Source: Symbiodinium natans
Taxonomy: Eukaryota > Sar > Dinophyceae > Suessiales > Symbiodiniaceae
Reading direction: 5' to 3'
Assembly (NCBI GenBank): GCA_905221605.1
Contig: CAJNDS010002273.1
Location: 248,001-312,000, forward strand
Length of the DNA: 64,000 bases
Made by a program: the position numbers and the translations under genes. The notes beneath the pieces are model-generated. The model ran no database searches. It had not been told where the DNA came from and saw only the letters and a list, made by a program, of their open reading frames with translations. Below, piece by piece: positions 32,700 through 44,512 of the stretch (positions are counted from its first letter, which is position 1; each line of letters starts with the position of its first letter).

Positions 32700-33856
32700 A
32701 GGCGATAGACAGCAAAGGCTACATGTGAGGGCTCCAAATTGCCTCATTTGATTTTAATGCCCTGGCGAGGATGGAAGAGACTGCTGCCTTCCACGGCCAC
32801 GACATCATTAACTCAAAACACCTGCAAATACAGTATAAAAGTATAAAACATATCTGTATATATATATATATACATATATACATAGTATGTAAAACATATA
32901 ATATGTATATATTGAATAACTACCAGCCTGCCAGTTGATGTGTCCTCAGGGCACGGAAGGATGCTGCAGGCAAGCTTTCCTGCTAATCCCTATTGCAGGC
33001 AAAGGCACGGGCAACAGCATCGTTCGACTCTCACCTTGCTGCAGGCAAGCGCATCCTTGCACTCTGTGTGTTTTTTGGGGGGGGGGGGGGGGGTTTAGGG
33101 TTTAGGGGATTAGGGGTTTTAGGGGTTTTGGGCTTGAGGGTTTAGGGATTTAGGGGTTTAGGGATTTAGGGGTTCAGGGTTTTAGGGTTTAGGGGGGGCA
33201 GTACTAGACTTCAGTAGGAACTGAAAGCAGTGCCGTCCGAAGGCCACCCAGCGTTCGCACGGTGACCTTCACGAGATTGTGCGCGTCGTCTGTGGTCGCC
33301 TGAGTTTGCTCAGGGTGAAGGCACCGCTTTGGAGGTTCATGGTACTCAAAAAACCACGTATAGCTGTTCTTATACCTGTACTTAGGGGCTTATAAAGTGG
33401 GTTGTAAGTGCAGCTGTAAGTGATTATTCTTATAACTGTACTTAAGGGGCTTAAAAGTGGGTTATAAGTGCAGTTTTTGATTGCTGAAAAAGTACCATGT
33501 ACCTCCCAAGTGTACTTCAAAGTTGCAGCCCAGGAGCAGGACGGATCCAAGTCCGCTCCTAGGTGGCACTTCTGAGTGACTTCCGACAGCTCAATCTGCA
33601 GAGCCAGCTGAAAGGTGAGCTCTGGTTCGGAGGCAGTGGACCTATGCAGCTAAGACTCATGCAGCCTGATGGCATCCGTTCGCTAGAGCTTTCGGTTTGT
33701 CCCATGGCTCTGTTTTGGGCCACAAACTAACTAAAGTATCGCTAATTCTGAGCCAGGACATGTGGCCAGGGCACATGGGTGTGTTGCAACGCATGCAAGG
33801 AAGACATGCGACTGGAGATGCAACTGCCATCCCTAGCTTGCTGTGCCTTACCCTTG
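32700..33856. other. Non-coding stretch with AT repeat, G run, arrays and a 58-bp tandem duplication
   Basis: AT-rich microsatellite at 32850-32930; G run near 33078-33093 leading into a degenerate TTTAGGG array at 33094-33198. A 47-bp block (TTCTTATA...GTGCAG) occurs twice, starting at about 33369 and 33427. No gene supported. Confidence 0.6.
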
Positions 33857-35498
33857 AAGGGTTTAGGGTTTAGGGTTTATAGGGCTTAGGGTTTAGGGCC
33901 CTCCCCCCTTTCCCCTTCCATGGCCGCTCAGCCTCTTCCGTCAAGTCCCTTGACGTAGACGCCCAAGCCCTGCGGGTTCTCTCAGCGGCTAGCTTGATGA
34001 AGCCGCCGCACTTCTCACAGGTTTTATCGTCCGTGTTGCAGGAGTGCGAGATTCGGGGCAAACCAGGAACAATTCAGCTTCTCAAAGGCTTCTGGTGGTT
34101 CCAGACCTGTCGTGATTCGGAAGTCAACAAGCGCCAAGGATCAGCCTTTTGTCCGGCCCGCGTCAACCGGGCTGGCAGTTTGTGCTGCCGCCCAGATTCT
34201 GTGAATGGCAACAGCTTCTTTGCAAGGCAGGGGCAACTCCTGCTTTATCTTTTTGGGGCTATGCTTTTGTACCACCCACTTCGCCGATCTCAATCGTTTT
34301 TCTAGCGTTTTATGTTTATAGGATTGAGGGTGTAACATCAATGCCATCTTGAGCCCTTTCCACGTGCTGGGCAGCAGTACTGGGGGGTCGGATGGCAACA
34401 ATCCTCTTGAAGTGATCGTGCCAGGCGGACATTCAGCGTTGGTCGGACCCTGGCATGCATTACCCCTGTGCTTTTAGGGCTTAGGGTTTAGGGTACGGGA
34501 TTGCGGACTAGTCTGCCAGCTCTACGAGGCATACGGGCCCAACACCAAGGGTTCAAACAACAGATGACTCGAGATGACTCGACATGCTCACATGCTGAAT
34601 GCTCGATTAAGAAGCCAAGTGGCTGCAGCCTGCTGCAGCTACGTAGGTCACAGTGAATTCTCCATGCAGCAGATGTCCGGGAGCGCGGCGCACCCATAAC
34701 ATTGGGGGGGGGAATCGAAAATAGGAGTGCCCTTCTTGGATGCCTACAATTAGGATTCTAGCAGTAGGCGGGACCTTCACTCTGCGTCCGGCTCTGCCCA
34801 TAAGAGGTGGTCACCCTGGGACAATTCCCGGGCACTGAACGCCCAGAACCACTCTGGCAGATGCTTCGGGCTGTGGCAGTAGGTTTTCATCCCATCCTGC
34901 TGGGTGGTTCAAGGCGGTTCACAGTCCACCGGAGTCATGCACAAAACCCTTATGCAGCGACGGCTTCCTTTGAGGACACCGTGCTAATGCAGTGGGCAGC
35001 ATCATGGTGGGGAAAGCGAAGTGTCATTCGCTAGGCTGCAAGTGTTGACAAGTGTCACAAACATGATGCCCGCACTCCCAGCTAAGTCCATACTTGGAGA
35101 GTCGTTGTGCTGTCCGCACTGCGATGGAAAGCCCCGAGGCTAGTGAAACAACTTGGCGCGAAGATGTTGTCTCAGTCTATCAGTCTATGAGCTATAAGTA
35201 CTCACAGTAAGCGATATTTCTTCCCGCTTCTGCTGGGGTAGGCAATTTCTTGTTGAGTTTATAAGCGGAGTTGATGGCTCAACGCGAAGACTCCGAGCTC
35301 TCCACCGGCCCCCTACAAGACCATTGGCAGCTTGGAGGTGCACCTGAGCCAAACAATGCAATTGGAGCACCTCCCCGATCGACCCCGATTTTTGAGACCT
35401 TTTTCACTTTTTGTTTCGGTTTAGGGTTCAGGGTTCAGGATTCAGGGTTCAGGGTTCAGGGGCTTAGGGTTTAGGGTTTAAGGTTTAGGGTTGAGGGC
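33857..35498. other. Unassigned stretch with arrays at both ends
   Basis: TTTAGGG at 33857-33900 and 35418-35490. A minus-strand frame near 33940-34055 includes NTDDKTCEKCGGFIKLAAER and could be an exon, but I could not extend it. The other ORFs are short and not convincing. Confidence 0.35.
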
Positions 35499-35666
35499 CA
35501 GCTGTGAGAAGGCAACGAGAACATGTCCAATGTGCCTGGCCACATGTTCAGAGAACTGGGTGACAACAACTATCTTCGCCCTACCACAGAGGTCATGAGC
35601 TGTCAAAATATCCCGCAGCAGCTCTGGCCGGCACACCACGCATCTGATGCCGCTGATGTGCACACC
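35499..35666 (-). CDS. Exon of an unknown protein, weakly like AMP-binding enzymes
   Basis: Minus-strand exon after acceptor GTGCAG reads GVHISGIRCVVCRPELLRDI, then LTAHDLCGRAKIVVVTQF and SEHVARHIGHVLVAFSQL, and ends at a GC donor that leads straight into a CCCTAAA array. The pattern CVVCRPELL...KIVVV recalls the N-terminal region of acyl-CoA synthetase-type AMP-binding proteins, but the diagnostic SGTTG-x-PKG motif was not found nearby. Treat the family as a guess; the exon itself is well supported by composition and splice sites. Confidence 0.4.
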
Positions 35667-36182
35667 CTGCACAAGGTCTGCAACTTCGTGGGCTAACGTG
35701 GGCTACAATGATCCGCCAAGCCATGAAATTTCAGTGTCTCTTCAAAGGCAAGGATCCACTTCTGAGAAGCACAGTCCTGATATACAAGAATTCCGCAGAC
35801 TTGACAGAGGTTCGCGATTCAAACGTTAAGACTTGGATTTACTTGCCGACATCTTACGCCTGAAGGCGTGAGGCCTTGCGGACTCTCCTTCCCTCTTGCT
35901 CGAAATCATTCATGCGCGCACGTCCTGCACCACTTCGGGCATACTTCCAACCTTCCCCCTCTCTCTGCCAAGTTTGCCAGCCCTTCTTTGGTCTGTTGAT
36001 CACTGGCAAAGCTTGCGTCTTCAACACTTCGATTGGACTAGCGTCCTGCCAAGGGATTGTGCAAGATTGCGCGGGCCCACCGAATCTTCTCCTTGCTGGC
36101 CTATAATGGGATCCTTGTAATATCTTGAAATCAGCGTCTTATAAGGAGACCTTCATCTATATACACTCCGAAGGTCCAACAC

Positions 36183-36318
36183 ATGAAGCCTCCTAAGCTG
36201 TCCCGGCCTACTGCGGAAGACTGCGCTCTCTCGACGGCCGGCGCCCCAAGTAGCGACCCAGCACACGCCCTCGAGGAATGTCCTGAGGGCATCGATGCAG
36301 CCCTTGCAGCGGCGCAAG
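36183..36318 (+). CDS. Possible exon, unknown protein
   Basis: The plus frame reads PPKLSRPTAEDCALSTAGAP then SSDPAHALEECPEGIDAALA, and ends CAAG before a GTGCC donor. Balanced composition suggests coding sequence; no domain, no partner exon found. It is followed by an imperfect inverted repeat at about 36340-36445 (TATGGGG...CCCATA). Confidence 0.3.
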
Positions 36319-36841
36319 GTGCCAATTTGCTGGTATATGGGGTTTCCGAGAATAGGGCTACCCTTTTTGGGGATCCCTTTCAGGGGATTCCATTTTGGGG
36401 TGTAAAAGGGGGGGACCCTATTTTGGAAGATACCCATATTTGCTGGAAATGTTACCCGTCCTCGCCGTTCAGTGGCCGACCGTAGACGCGGAAAGTAAAT
36501 CGTGCTCGAGAATCATCTCGTTTGTGTGCCTGTGGACTTGTACAAAAGGTGCCAAGACAACAGCTGAACACTACTGCCAAGCCAAGTCTGCAATGCTGAA
36601 AAGGAACGGGTGATGGTGGTATGCGCAGGCAAGATGGAGAGTTGTTTAGGACATTGGGGGGGGGGGGGAGTTATGACCGAGGAAACGCGTACGCACCGTG
36701 CCCAGCACCTTCTTAGCAAAAAGGATTAGACAGGATTGGACTCACGAGCTCTGGAAGATAAAACTGTGCACTTTGCACCTTCTGGCGGCTCCTGCACGGC
36801 CAGGGCCAAAAAGAGCAGAGCAAGACATCGACATCTACCTT

Positions 36842-37282
36842 CAACCCTAAACCCCAAACCACTGAACCCTAAAACCCTTTTGTGCATCCAGGTCTCTTCA
36901 CACCCCTAAAACCCTAAAACCCTAAGACTCTGAAACCCTGAAACCCTAAAACCCTAAAACCCTGAAACCCTAAAACCCTGAAACCCTAAAACCCTGAAAC
37001 CCTAAACTTAAAAACCCTAAAGCCCTAAAGCCCTGAAGCCCTGAAACCCAAAACCCTACAACCCTAAAACCCTAAAACCCTAAAACCTTAAAACCCTAAA
37101 ACCCTAAACCCCTAAAACCTTAGAACCCTAAAACCCTAAGACCCTGAAACCCTGAAACCCTGAGACCCTGAAACCCTGAAACCCTAAAACCCTAAAACCC
37201 TAAAACCCTAAAACCCTAAAACCCTAAAACCCTAAAACCCTAAAACCCTAAAAACCCTAAAACCCTAAAACCCTAAACCCTG
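36842..37282. repeat. Long octamer telomere-like array (CCCTAAAA)n with CCCTGAAA variants
   Basis: From 36901 to 37282 the unit is mostly eight bases, CCCTAAAA, with interspersed CCCTGAAA, CCCTAAGA and CCCTAAAG. It is the longest array in the window (about 380 bp). A short patch lies at 36842-36875. Confidence 0.95.
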
Positions 37283-37616
37283 CCAAGATGCTTCGCGCTC
37301 TCGCGCGTCTGAAGCGTCGCCTGCGCCCATCACCGGTAGAGCGAGGACACCACAACATTGGAGCAAAGTCCGACACATTAGCTTTGTTAGTATTCATACT
37401 ACTATTACTACGATTATGACAATTATTCGATCATGTTTATCCTTATTATTGTACCTTACCATTTTGTATATGAAGTACATCAGTTATTTTGCAAATTTAT
37501 GACTCTTTGTATTCGATTTTTCATACCAGACAACAACTGGAGCAAAGTCCCAAAGCCCCCAGATCGTCCCGCAGCCACCTCGATGGGCCGCTCTGCGGAG
37601 ATTCTGATTTGCCACC

Positions 37617-37720
37617 TGGGTGGTTGTCAAAATTCCGATCCCTTTTGGGGGTACCCTAAACATAGTAGGTGCCGTATTATAGTAGGGATCCAAAGAGGGA
37701 CCATAATTTTAACAGCCACC
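37617..37720. mobile_element. MITE family A, copy 1
   Basis: Left end GGTGGTTGTCAAAATTCC; right end is the mirror TTTTAACAGCCACC. The second copy at 57187-57291 has the same ends. No ORF. Confidence 0.75.
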
Positions 37721-37837
37721 ACCTGAGAATCGGGGATAAACGGGAGTTTGGAGGTTGGATTCACAGCGTTTTGGCCCCAAACCCTTCGAGACCCAGCCCT
37801 TAATGCCGGATGTCTTGGGAGATGTGAGACCCCTTCA

Positions 37838-38090
37838 TTAAGTGATGGTCCCCAAAGTCTTGTGTACATGGCCCCAGAAACCAATGTGTGGATGCACTCC
37901 TTGCAGGTTGGTAGCATCGACCTCCCTTGGCTTGCCGCCCGCTGCATCCCCGTTCGCTTCCCCCACAACGACTCCAGCGACAACAGGGCTTCCTGGCATG
38001 GTCACGCGCTCATCCTGGAACCACCTTCCAGTCCCGAAAGTCACGGAGAGTGCGCTGTCGGCACCCTGAACCCTTTTGCATCTGGCCTGC
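37838..38090 (-). CDS. Possible exon, unknown protein
   Basis: The minus frame reads SVTFGTGRWFQDERVTMPGS, VVAGVVVGEANGDAAGGKPR and DATNLQGVHPHIGFWGHVHK. Gly/Val-rich with beta character. No family recognised; the opposite strand is also open. Low confidence. Confidence 0.3.
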
Positions 38091-38116
38091 TGTGACTCTG
38101 CCAGGTGACCAATACT

Positions 38117-38850
38117 GAACCCTAAACCCCTAAACCACTAGACCCCTGAACCCTAAACCCCTAGATCCCTAGACCCCTAGAACCCTAGACCCTGTACCCT
38201 AAACCGAATTCCCAAGCCTCCTGAAGAGTGGGGCCCGAGGATAAGCTCGTTGAGGATGCCCTGACAGGGTTCCATGGTATTCCGGTGGTGGTCTCGGCCT
38301 GTTTCTCGGAACAATTCCCTAACGCTCCAAGTATACAAATAATACCTACATCGGGGTCTAAAGTCTGCAAATGATACCTACTTTGGGCTATGTGGAGCCT
38401 TAGGGATTGAAGCCAAAAAGAAAGAGCATTCATGTCATGGTTGCGCTGGCAGTTCATGGGACATAGGCTAGTCGTGAGAATTCCGGTCATTGACCATCAT
38501 CGCGTGTCGCAACCTTTCCGTGTGATTCGGGGTCTTGACAGCATCCTCACGCGCTGATCCGCCCGGTAGGTGCCAAAATCCTTAAACCCTAAACCATAAG
38601 CCGCCCCAAATTTTCAAGGGGTTCCCATACCATGCTCCCTCAGACATCGTGCTTCTAGAAAAACACCGTGCTGCCTCAACCTTTTGTTACTGTCAGCCTG
38701 ATCCTGCCTCACTTTGCTTTGTAACTGCTCCAGATGTGTCGAATATGTGTTTCTCATATTTCAGTTGGCGTTTGTGTTGCTCTCGTAACGCTCGCCCGCT
38801 CCCGGCAGCTTTTTGTTTGATTCCAGATTGTTAGATTCCTGGTTCTCTTT
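38117..38850. other. Degenerate CCCTAAA array and an inverted repeat
   Basis: CCCTAAA-derived units at 38117-38207. 38319-38406 has imperfect inverted ends (CCCTAACGCTCCA...TGGAGCCTTAGGG). 38577-38615 shares a 29-bp block around CATAAGCCGCCCCAAATT with 55585-55612. Confidence 0.6.
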
Positions 38851-38855
38851 CTGCC

Positions 38856-40095
38856 ATGGACCATTTCTCTCATCTCTCCCAGCGCTTTCGGGATATCTTG
38901 GCGAATCATTGCCCATGGGTGGCCTCACCCGATTACTGGGCTCCCCACTCGAGTGAAAGATGGCTGGATTTGCTGGAGATCTACAGCGGAAAGGGTCGCT
39001 TGAGCTCTTCTGTGGCCCAGGCTTGGGTTTGGAACTGATATATTTCGTTTTGTCCTGTGTTCCGTTTCTGTTTATCCCACATGGGCTGCATGTTGGCAGG
39101 CTGGATTGATAGTATCCACATTCGAGCTAGAGAATAGCGTGGTAGAGAACATCCTGGAGTACCAGGGCCAAGTGAGGTGCTCCTCGGTTGATCATAGTTT
39201 GTAATTCCAGAATGATCATCAGTTTGCGTGCGTGGTGGTACTTTGAAGTACACCCAGGCATCCAGCTGGCATCGAGACTCAAGATGGGAAGCCTCTGCTG
39301 GTCCGGAATCAAGTGCTCGAGTTGGGTGGCAGCTTGCTTCAGTGTCACGTTTTCTGGCAGCAAGGTGTGTTAGCTTTGCCCAGTGTGCATGTTCAATTTC
39401 TTCTTGGTCATCTGCACGAGCTTTCTTAGGGGGAGACATCTTGACCCCTCCGGCGACACCAATGTGCCTGCTGTGAAGCAGGGCAACGACATGGCAGTTT
39501 CTTGTCAAGTCAAAATAGGGGTATGTGCAAGGTACTGTCACGCTAGTTTTCTTTCTCGTGTGGCTATCATTCAAACACATGAGAGGATTTCGAGTCTGAG
39601 CTCGCAGACTTTCTGGCCACCATCTTGGCGAGGCACATCATCGAGCAGCCGGCCTCCTCCCGAATTTTCTTTTACCCAAACCTCCAGGCCATGTTTTTCT
39701 TCTGTGTTTCTGGCTGTATGTACAAGTACCTACACCCCGTGGGTTCCCTGTTCTCTGCCAGGCTGCCATGTTGAGGAACCTCTACACAGTCGTGAGTGTC
39801 CGAATGGGGTGCTTTGGTCACGAGTCGGTGTGCCTTTGTTTTGCATTTGGACGGGTTGTTCCTGCTGTTGGTTGTTTGTTTCTTGAGCTTGACAACAATT
39901 TTGTAATTACCAAGGAAGCCGACGAAGTTGGCTGGAACAGACAAAATGTTGCTGCTTGCTCTGCGGTACCTGTCCATGCATCATCTTCTCACCCGAGAGT
40001 TTCTTGACGTGGATGGACCAGGGAGAGGGAGCAGAGAGATAGAGGGAGAGAGAGACAGAGCGAGCGAGAAAGCGAGAAAGAAAGAAAGGGAGAAA
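38856..40095 (+). CDS. Multi-exon protein with C5-methyltransferase-like motifs
   Basis: Seven exons read in order on the plus strand. 38856-39020 starts ATG and contains WLDLLEIYSGKGRLSSSVAQ (GC donor). 39100-39171 reads AGLIVSTFELENSVVENILE (GTGAGG donor). A short segment near 39206-39227 follows. 39258-39364 reads LASRLKMGSLCWSGIKCSSW then VAACFSVTFSGSK. 39608-39687 reads FLATILARHIIEQPASSRIF. 39762-39827 reads AAMLRNLYTVVSVRMGCFGH then ES. From 39919 it reads PTKLAGTDKMLLLALRYLSM. E-x-YSGKG resembles the SAM-binding motif I (F-x-G-x-G) of DNA cytosine-5 methyltransferases, CSSW resembles the PC motif position and EQPASS the ENV position. Key catalytic residues are not all kept, so activity is doubtful. 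Phases match at most junctions. The C-terminal end is uncertain; the frame stops near 40095 inside a GA-rich repeat. Confidence 0.5.
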
Positions 40096-40909
40096 TAGAG
40101 AAAGAGAGAAACCCTCAACCCGAAACCTAAACCCTAAACCCTGTGCATCGGGCTCATGTTACGTCACGCGCTCGGATTGCCCCTCTTCAGAGATTGTGCT
40201 GCAGAAACCCTAAACCCTAAACAGAAGCAGGAGCCGCCAAGAAAGAACAAAGGACAGAAAGCAAAAAAGACAGAAAGAAAGAAAACTTACGGACATGGAT
40301 AGTGTCAGAGAACAGAGACACAGCAGAGAGAAAGAGAAAGATCTCCAGAGATATTGAGGCAGTGACTGCGAGAGCCACCCTGTGCTTGATCCTGCGACGA
40401 TGCCTGAACTTTCCTGTTCATCATTGCCCGTTTTCGCTTAGGTTCCTATCAATCGCGACTACACCTGTCGCGTCCGTGTCATTGGGCGGCTCCTGGTCTG
40501 GTGGTGCAAGGATGCGACGCAGCCAGGCCTACACATGGACTTTTGGAGCTGCTGCTGCTTTGGCAAAATTTGCAGTTAAGGGTTTAGGGTTTGGGGTTAA
40601 GGGTTTAGGGTCTACGGTTTCGGGTTTAGTAAGGGTTTCAAGCTTAGGGTTTAGTGCTTAGGGTTTAAGGTTTAGTGTAGGGTTTAGGGTTTGGGGTTTA
40701 GGGTTTAGGGTTTAGGGTTTACGGTTTGGGGTTATTTAGGGTTATGTAGGGTTATGTAGGGTTATTTAGGGTTATTTAGTTTAGGCTTTTCCTTTTGTTC
40801 TTTCTATTTCTTCCTCTCTCTCTTTCTCATTCTTTTGGTGTAGGTCTATGTTTTACTTTACCCTTTCTCCCTTTTCTCTCGTATCTCTCTCTTTCTCTCC
40901 CTCTCTGTT

Positions 40910-40958
<49 letters not shown>

Positions 40959-41005
40959 TTACTCTCACTCTCTCTTTCTCTCTCTCTGCTCTTCTCTTTC
41001 TTTCG
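39990..41005. repeat. GA-rich and CT-rich tracts with arrays
   Basis: GAGA/GAAA-rich at 40020-40105, CCCTAAA at 40109-40141, variable TTTAGGG at 40575-40785 including a GGGTTATTTA decamer patch, then CTCT-rich at 40800-41005. The ORFs over the CT tract are low complexity. One frame near 40302-40560 is open but unsupported. Confidence 0.85.
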
Positions 41006-41058
41006 ACTCACGATGGTGAGTTGTTCTTTGTGGTTGCCTTTCTCGCTGGCTTCCCAGG

Positions 41059-41690
41059 TGGCCAAGATATTGGCCATTCGGGCCGCCAATTCCCCGGCAT
41101 TCTTGCAGACCCATGGGATAAGACAGAGGCTGGATGACCTGGCCACCCATTTGGTTCATACTGCGACCTGTCTTCATTGGCGCTTGCTGTGCGTCGCATG
41201 AATAGTTGCTCATCCCAGGATCTGGATGGCAGGCTCACTGTCATTGCTTTGGACGATTCATCTCCTCGCGCCAGACGTCGTCGTCTGATTGACAACATCG
41301 ATGTTTTGCTCCAGGTAGGGTGACTCTGTCTGTGCGTGTGTGTCTGTCTATTTTGCAGCGCCTCTCTTCTTTCGTTATTTGCATGGACAACCCAAAGTTT
41401 TGGCTTGTTGGGGCTTTGGCTGCTTCTCAAGCCGACGGACATTTCTTTTGAGGTGAGCGATTACGCAGCTGGCCCCATCATGCACCAGGCGCTTGTTGTC
41501 TTCGAGCTTTCTTGTGTTCTTACATTGTCTCCATTGCTCTGAATGTGCTCTTCCTCACCCTTAGATCCGATGCCCAGGCTGCGGTGGTTGATATCGACGA
41601 TTCTTGGTTTTTCTACTTGTTCTGCGCTTTCTTGCCTCGCCGTGACCGTTGGGCTCCTGCTGGCTTTGTTTCTGACGTCCACTCATAGCA
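41059..41690 (+). CDS. Exon cluster, unknown gene or 5' part of the next one
   Basis: Plus-strand exon-like segments: from 41059 after TTCCCAG, VAKILAIRAANSPAFLQTHG then IRQRLDDL; about 41190-41314, MNSCSSQDLDGRLTVIALDD then SSPRARRRRLIDNIDVLLQ with a GTAGGG donor; about 41563-41690, DAQAAVVDIDD. Frames do not join without intervening exons I cannot fix. They may belong upstream of the gene beginning near 41.93 kb. Confidence 0.35.
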
Positions 41691-41930
41691 ACCTCCGGCT
41701 TCACAATTTTCAGGATTGGGAAATCATTTAGGCCGAGCAGGACCAATGCTGGCCAGGCTCTGTCAAGCATTTGCGTGGTTTTGGTTCTGAAGTTTCAAAG
41801 ATGGCAGTTCATGCGACAGTGCAGAGCAAACACTTCCTTGCACAGACCTGCTGCAGCTCTTCCAGCATTTGCATTCACAGCATTTTGCTCAAAGAGGCCC
41901 CCCCTTCGTGTTCAAACCAGCGTTTTCTTC

Positions 41931-44512
41931 ATGGATCAGGACAAAGAGAACACGCAGCCAGTCGCAGAGACCAATGATGTCTACTCTGCAAAAAGAACCA
42001 CAAAGAGGTTGCTTTTCATAGAGGTCATCAAGAGCAGGCAGGAGTACGGACTGGTGAAGGACATGGTAGCCCGGAGTACAAAACACCCCATCTCGCCTCC
42101 ATGCACACCTGACCACAAGCTCAAGTCCAAAAGGATGTGGGAGGAGCAAGCGTTCCAGTGGCGGACGAAGCTTCGTCTCTGGTCTTCCTTGCATGAAGAG
42201 ACTCGCTCTGCTAGCTGCAGACAGGATACCTGAGTCCCACCTGAGCTTTCAACCTGACCCTTTGGAGAGGTTTTTGCCTCACCATCGAAAATATCAATGC
42301 TGTGCACTATCTTCTGGTGCTAATTCGTGTAAGCTTTTGTTTGCCTTGCAGACGGGCAAGCGCCTCACAAGCTCTGAAGTTTTTGGGAAAAGCATGTTGA
42401 TGCCAATCGTTCTGAATGTTCTCTGCTGTGTGAACCCTAAACCCTAAACCTTCGCACGATCACCCTTACGTCCCCAGATAGATCTGCGAGGCAGTTTCGA
42501 TTGGTTCTGCTCGCTCTCGGGACCATGGGGTCCTGTTCAGCAATTCCTCGCTGCTCGGCTTTTTTTGTTTTCGGGGCCGTTTCTGCCCCCTGCCACTCTC
42601 TCACGCCTCCTCTTGCCCACCGAGGAGTCTGGAATGTCAAACTTAAGAAGGATCGATGTGGCATCAACAATTCGTGCACTGCGCCCTCTGCAGATTATGT
42701 GGCCTTGAGACGCTATGGGTTTGGGATCCATCATACTCGTCTTTTAGGGCTGTTGCTAGGAGGTGTACTTGACACTTAGGGTCTCTGGAGCTGCACGTCT
42801 TCAGTCCCTGCTGTAATTCGTTCTCTTCAGAGCTGCTCCCCGCTTGGCTCCTTTGCTGCGTGTGTGGCAGCTACTGCCGCAAACTCACCCCATCGAAGTA
42901 CGTTCCTTCTGACTTCGCGGGTTCTAGCGGGATGTTCCTCTGGAGCTGAGAAATGATTCGGCTGCTAAGTCGACCTGCTTGTCTCTGGACTAGAAGAAAG
43001 CCTCGCTCAGATCCCTGCGTGTTAGCCTTGGATGCAGGTGGTCTGCTTCGAGGGGTTGGGGTTTTGGGTTTGGGGTTTACTTTAGGGTTTAAGGTTTAGG
43101 GTTTAGGGTTGAGGGTTTAGGTTTTAGGGTTTAGGGTTTAGGGTTTGGGGTTTAGGGTTGAGGGTTTGGGGTTTGGGGTTTCGGGAATAGGGTTTAGGGT
43201 TGACGGTTGAGGCTTGAGGGTGCCGTTGTCTTGCACTGTATTGACAATGTTCCGCCACCTTTCGCAGGCCTCAAGCACGGGGTTTGGCTTTCTTACTTTG
43301 CCTGAAAGCAAAAGTGGAGGGGAAAGGCGTTTGTTTCTGAGCGGCCTGCTTCGACATGAGGAAAGCTCCCCGTGTGATGAGGAGCCATCTTCAAAACTTT
43401 ACCTTGTCTCACAACATGAACCGGCAATCTGACTCTCTGCTGCTGTGGATGTATAAACACACAGGAGCAACTCCACCAAGAGCCTCCCGGCTACAGAGGA
43501 ACCTGACGTCCCGGACGCCAAGAACTTTTTGCTCAGCACGGCCAAACGCAGTCTGGAGACTGTACTGGAAGGCCTTCTTCCCCAAAAGTAACCCCAGCTG
43601 TTCCTGTCTCCTTTGAACAAGCTTGTTGCTTTGGGGTCATATGACATGGGCCAGGAGCCGCTGAGCCTCCATGTGAGAAAGAGAAGAACAGAGCCAAAAA
43701 AAGCAGGAAGGATGCCAAGTCTAGCAAGAAGAACGACAAGGACAAGGACAAGGACAAGGACAAGGACAAGGACAAGGACAAGGACAAGGACAAGGAGCGA
43801 AAGAAGAAAAAGAAGGGCGTCTTTACTGCAACGAATTTCTTCTCCCTCTGCTTTACTTTTTTGAACCCAAGGTTCTTCCTCGTCCTCCAGGAACTCCTCG
43901 CCGGGCCTCGAATCTTCGGACGAGGTTGCTTCGGATGAGGCCATGACAGAGGCTGCTTCTTTGTTTGGACTCAAGCACAAAGACATGTCCCGGGGCCCCA
44001 ACGCCATGCGCTTCGAAGACCTCACGGCACGCCAGCTGGCGTATGTTCTCAGCGGCTGCACTAGCTCGCTTGCAGCTGCAGATGTCCTGGACCTTGGGGG
44101 GCAGCTCGATCTTTGACCGAATTGGTACTTTTGTCCCCACGCTTGCGAAGTTGCCTGTCTGCTAGGCACCACTGCATGTTTTTGCTCAGGAGAGCCACCA
44201 GACGGACCGCCTGCAAAGGGCCAAGAAAACCAAGCAAAGAGAGGAGGAGAATGAGGCTGCCATGAAGGCAACAGGGTTTGTGGTTCTCTCAGCTCGCAGC
44301 AATGTTTTGGCCTGGTCTCATGTTGTGAAGCTGCCAGGCTGCTCTGGCCGCGACCCAGTGGCGAAAGCGCATGACTGTCGTCTTTCAGCTTTGTCCTGCT
44401 CTTACATTACAAATGAGCAAGCATTGAGCGACTGCTTCCTGTCCTCTCACTCGCATTACGCTGCTCGCTTTTCACTCGCATTACCATAGCCTTTTTGCTC
44501 GAATAGTGACAG
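41931..44512 (+). CDS. Unrecognised multi-exon protein, N-terminal part
   Basis: Putative ATG at 41931 (MDQDKENTQPVAETNDVYSA) followed by a basic segment up to about 42180. Further plus-strand exons: about 42486-42700 (IDLRGSFDWFCSLSGPWGPV...), 43466-43587 (STKSLPATEEPDVPDAKNFL), 43678-43816 with about ten Asp-Lys repeats coded by GACAAG, 43872-44038 (LESSDEVASDEAMTEAASLF, then FEDLTARQL), about 44083-44120 (MSWTLGGSSIFDRI) and about 44191-44270 (ESHQTDRLQRAKKTKQREEE). Charged, Ser- and Lys-rich composition suggests a nuclear protein, by composition only. GC donors fit the phases at 43816 and 44034. Introns hold arrays near 42430 and 43056-43222. I recognise no domain, and the borders of several exons are uncertain. 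Confidence 0.5.
43056..43222. repeat. Intronic degenerate TTTAGGG array
   Basis: TTTAGGG with TTTGGGG, TTGAGGG and TTTCGGG variants in an intron of the plus-strand gene. Same direction as transcription; other introns of this gene (45243-45283, 50570-50660) carry the CCCTAAA orientation. Confidence 0.9.

Noticed and set aside
23164-37282. CRISPR-like arrays
   Set aside because: Repeats are direct tandem heptamers or octamers without unique spacers, in a eukaryotic context.
40795-41019. Leu/Ser-rich ORFs with apparent signal-peptide character
   Set aside because: They lie in a CT-rich simple repeat; hydrophobicity is a by-product.
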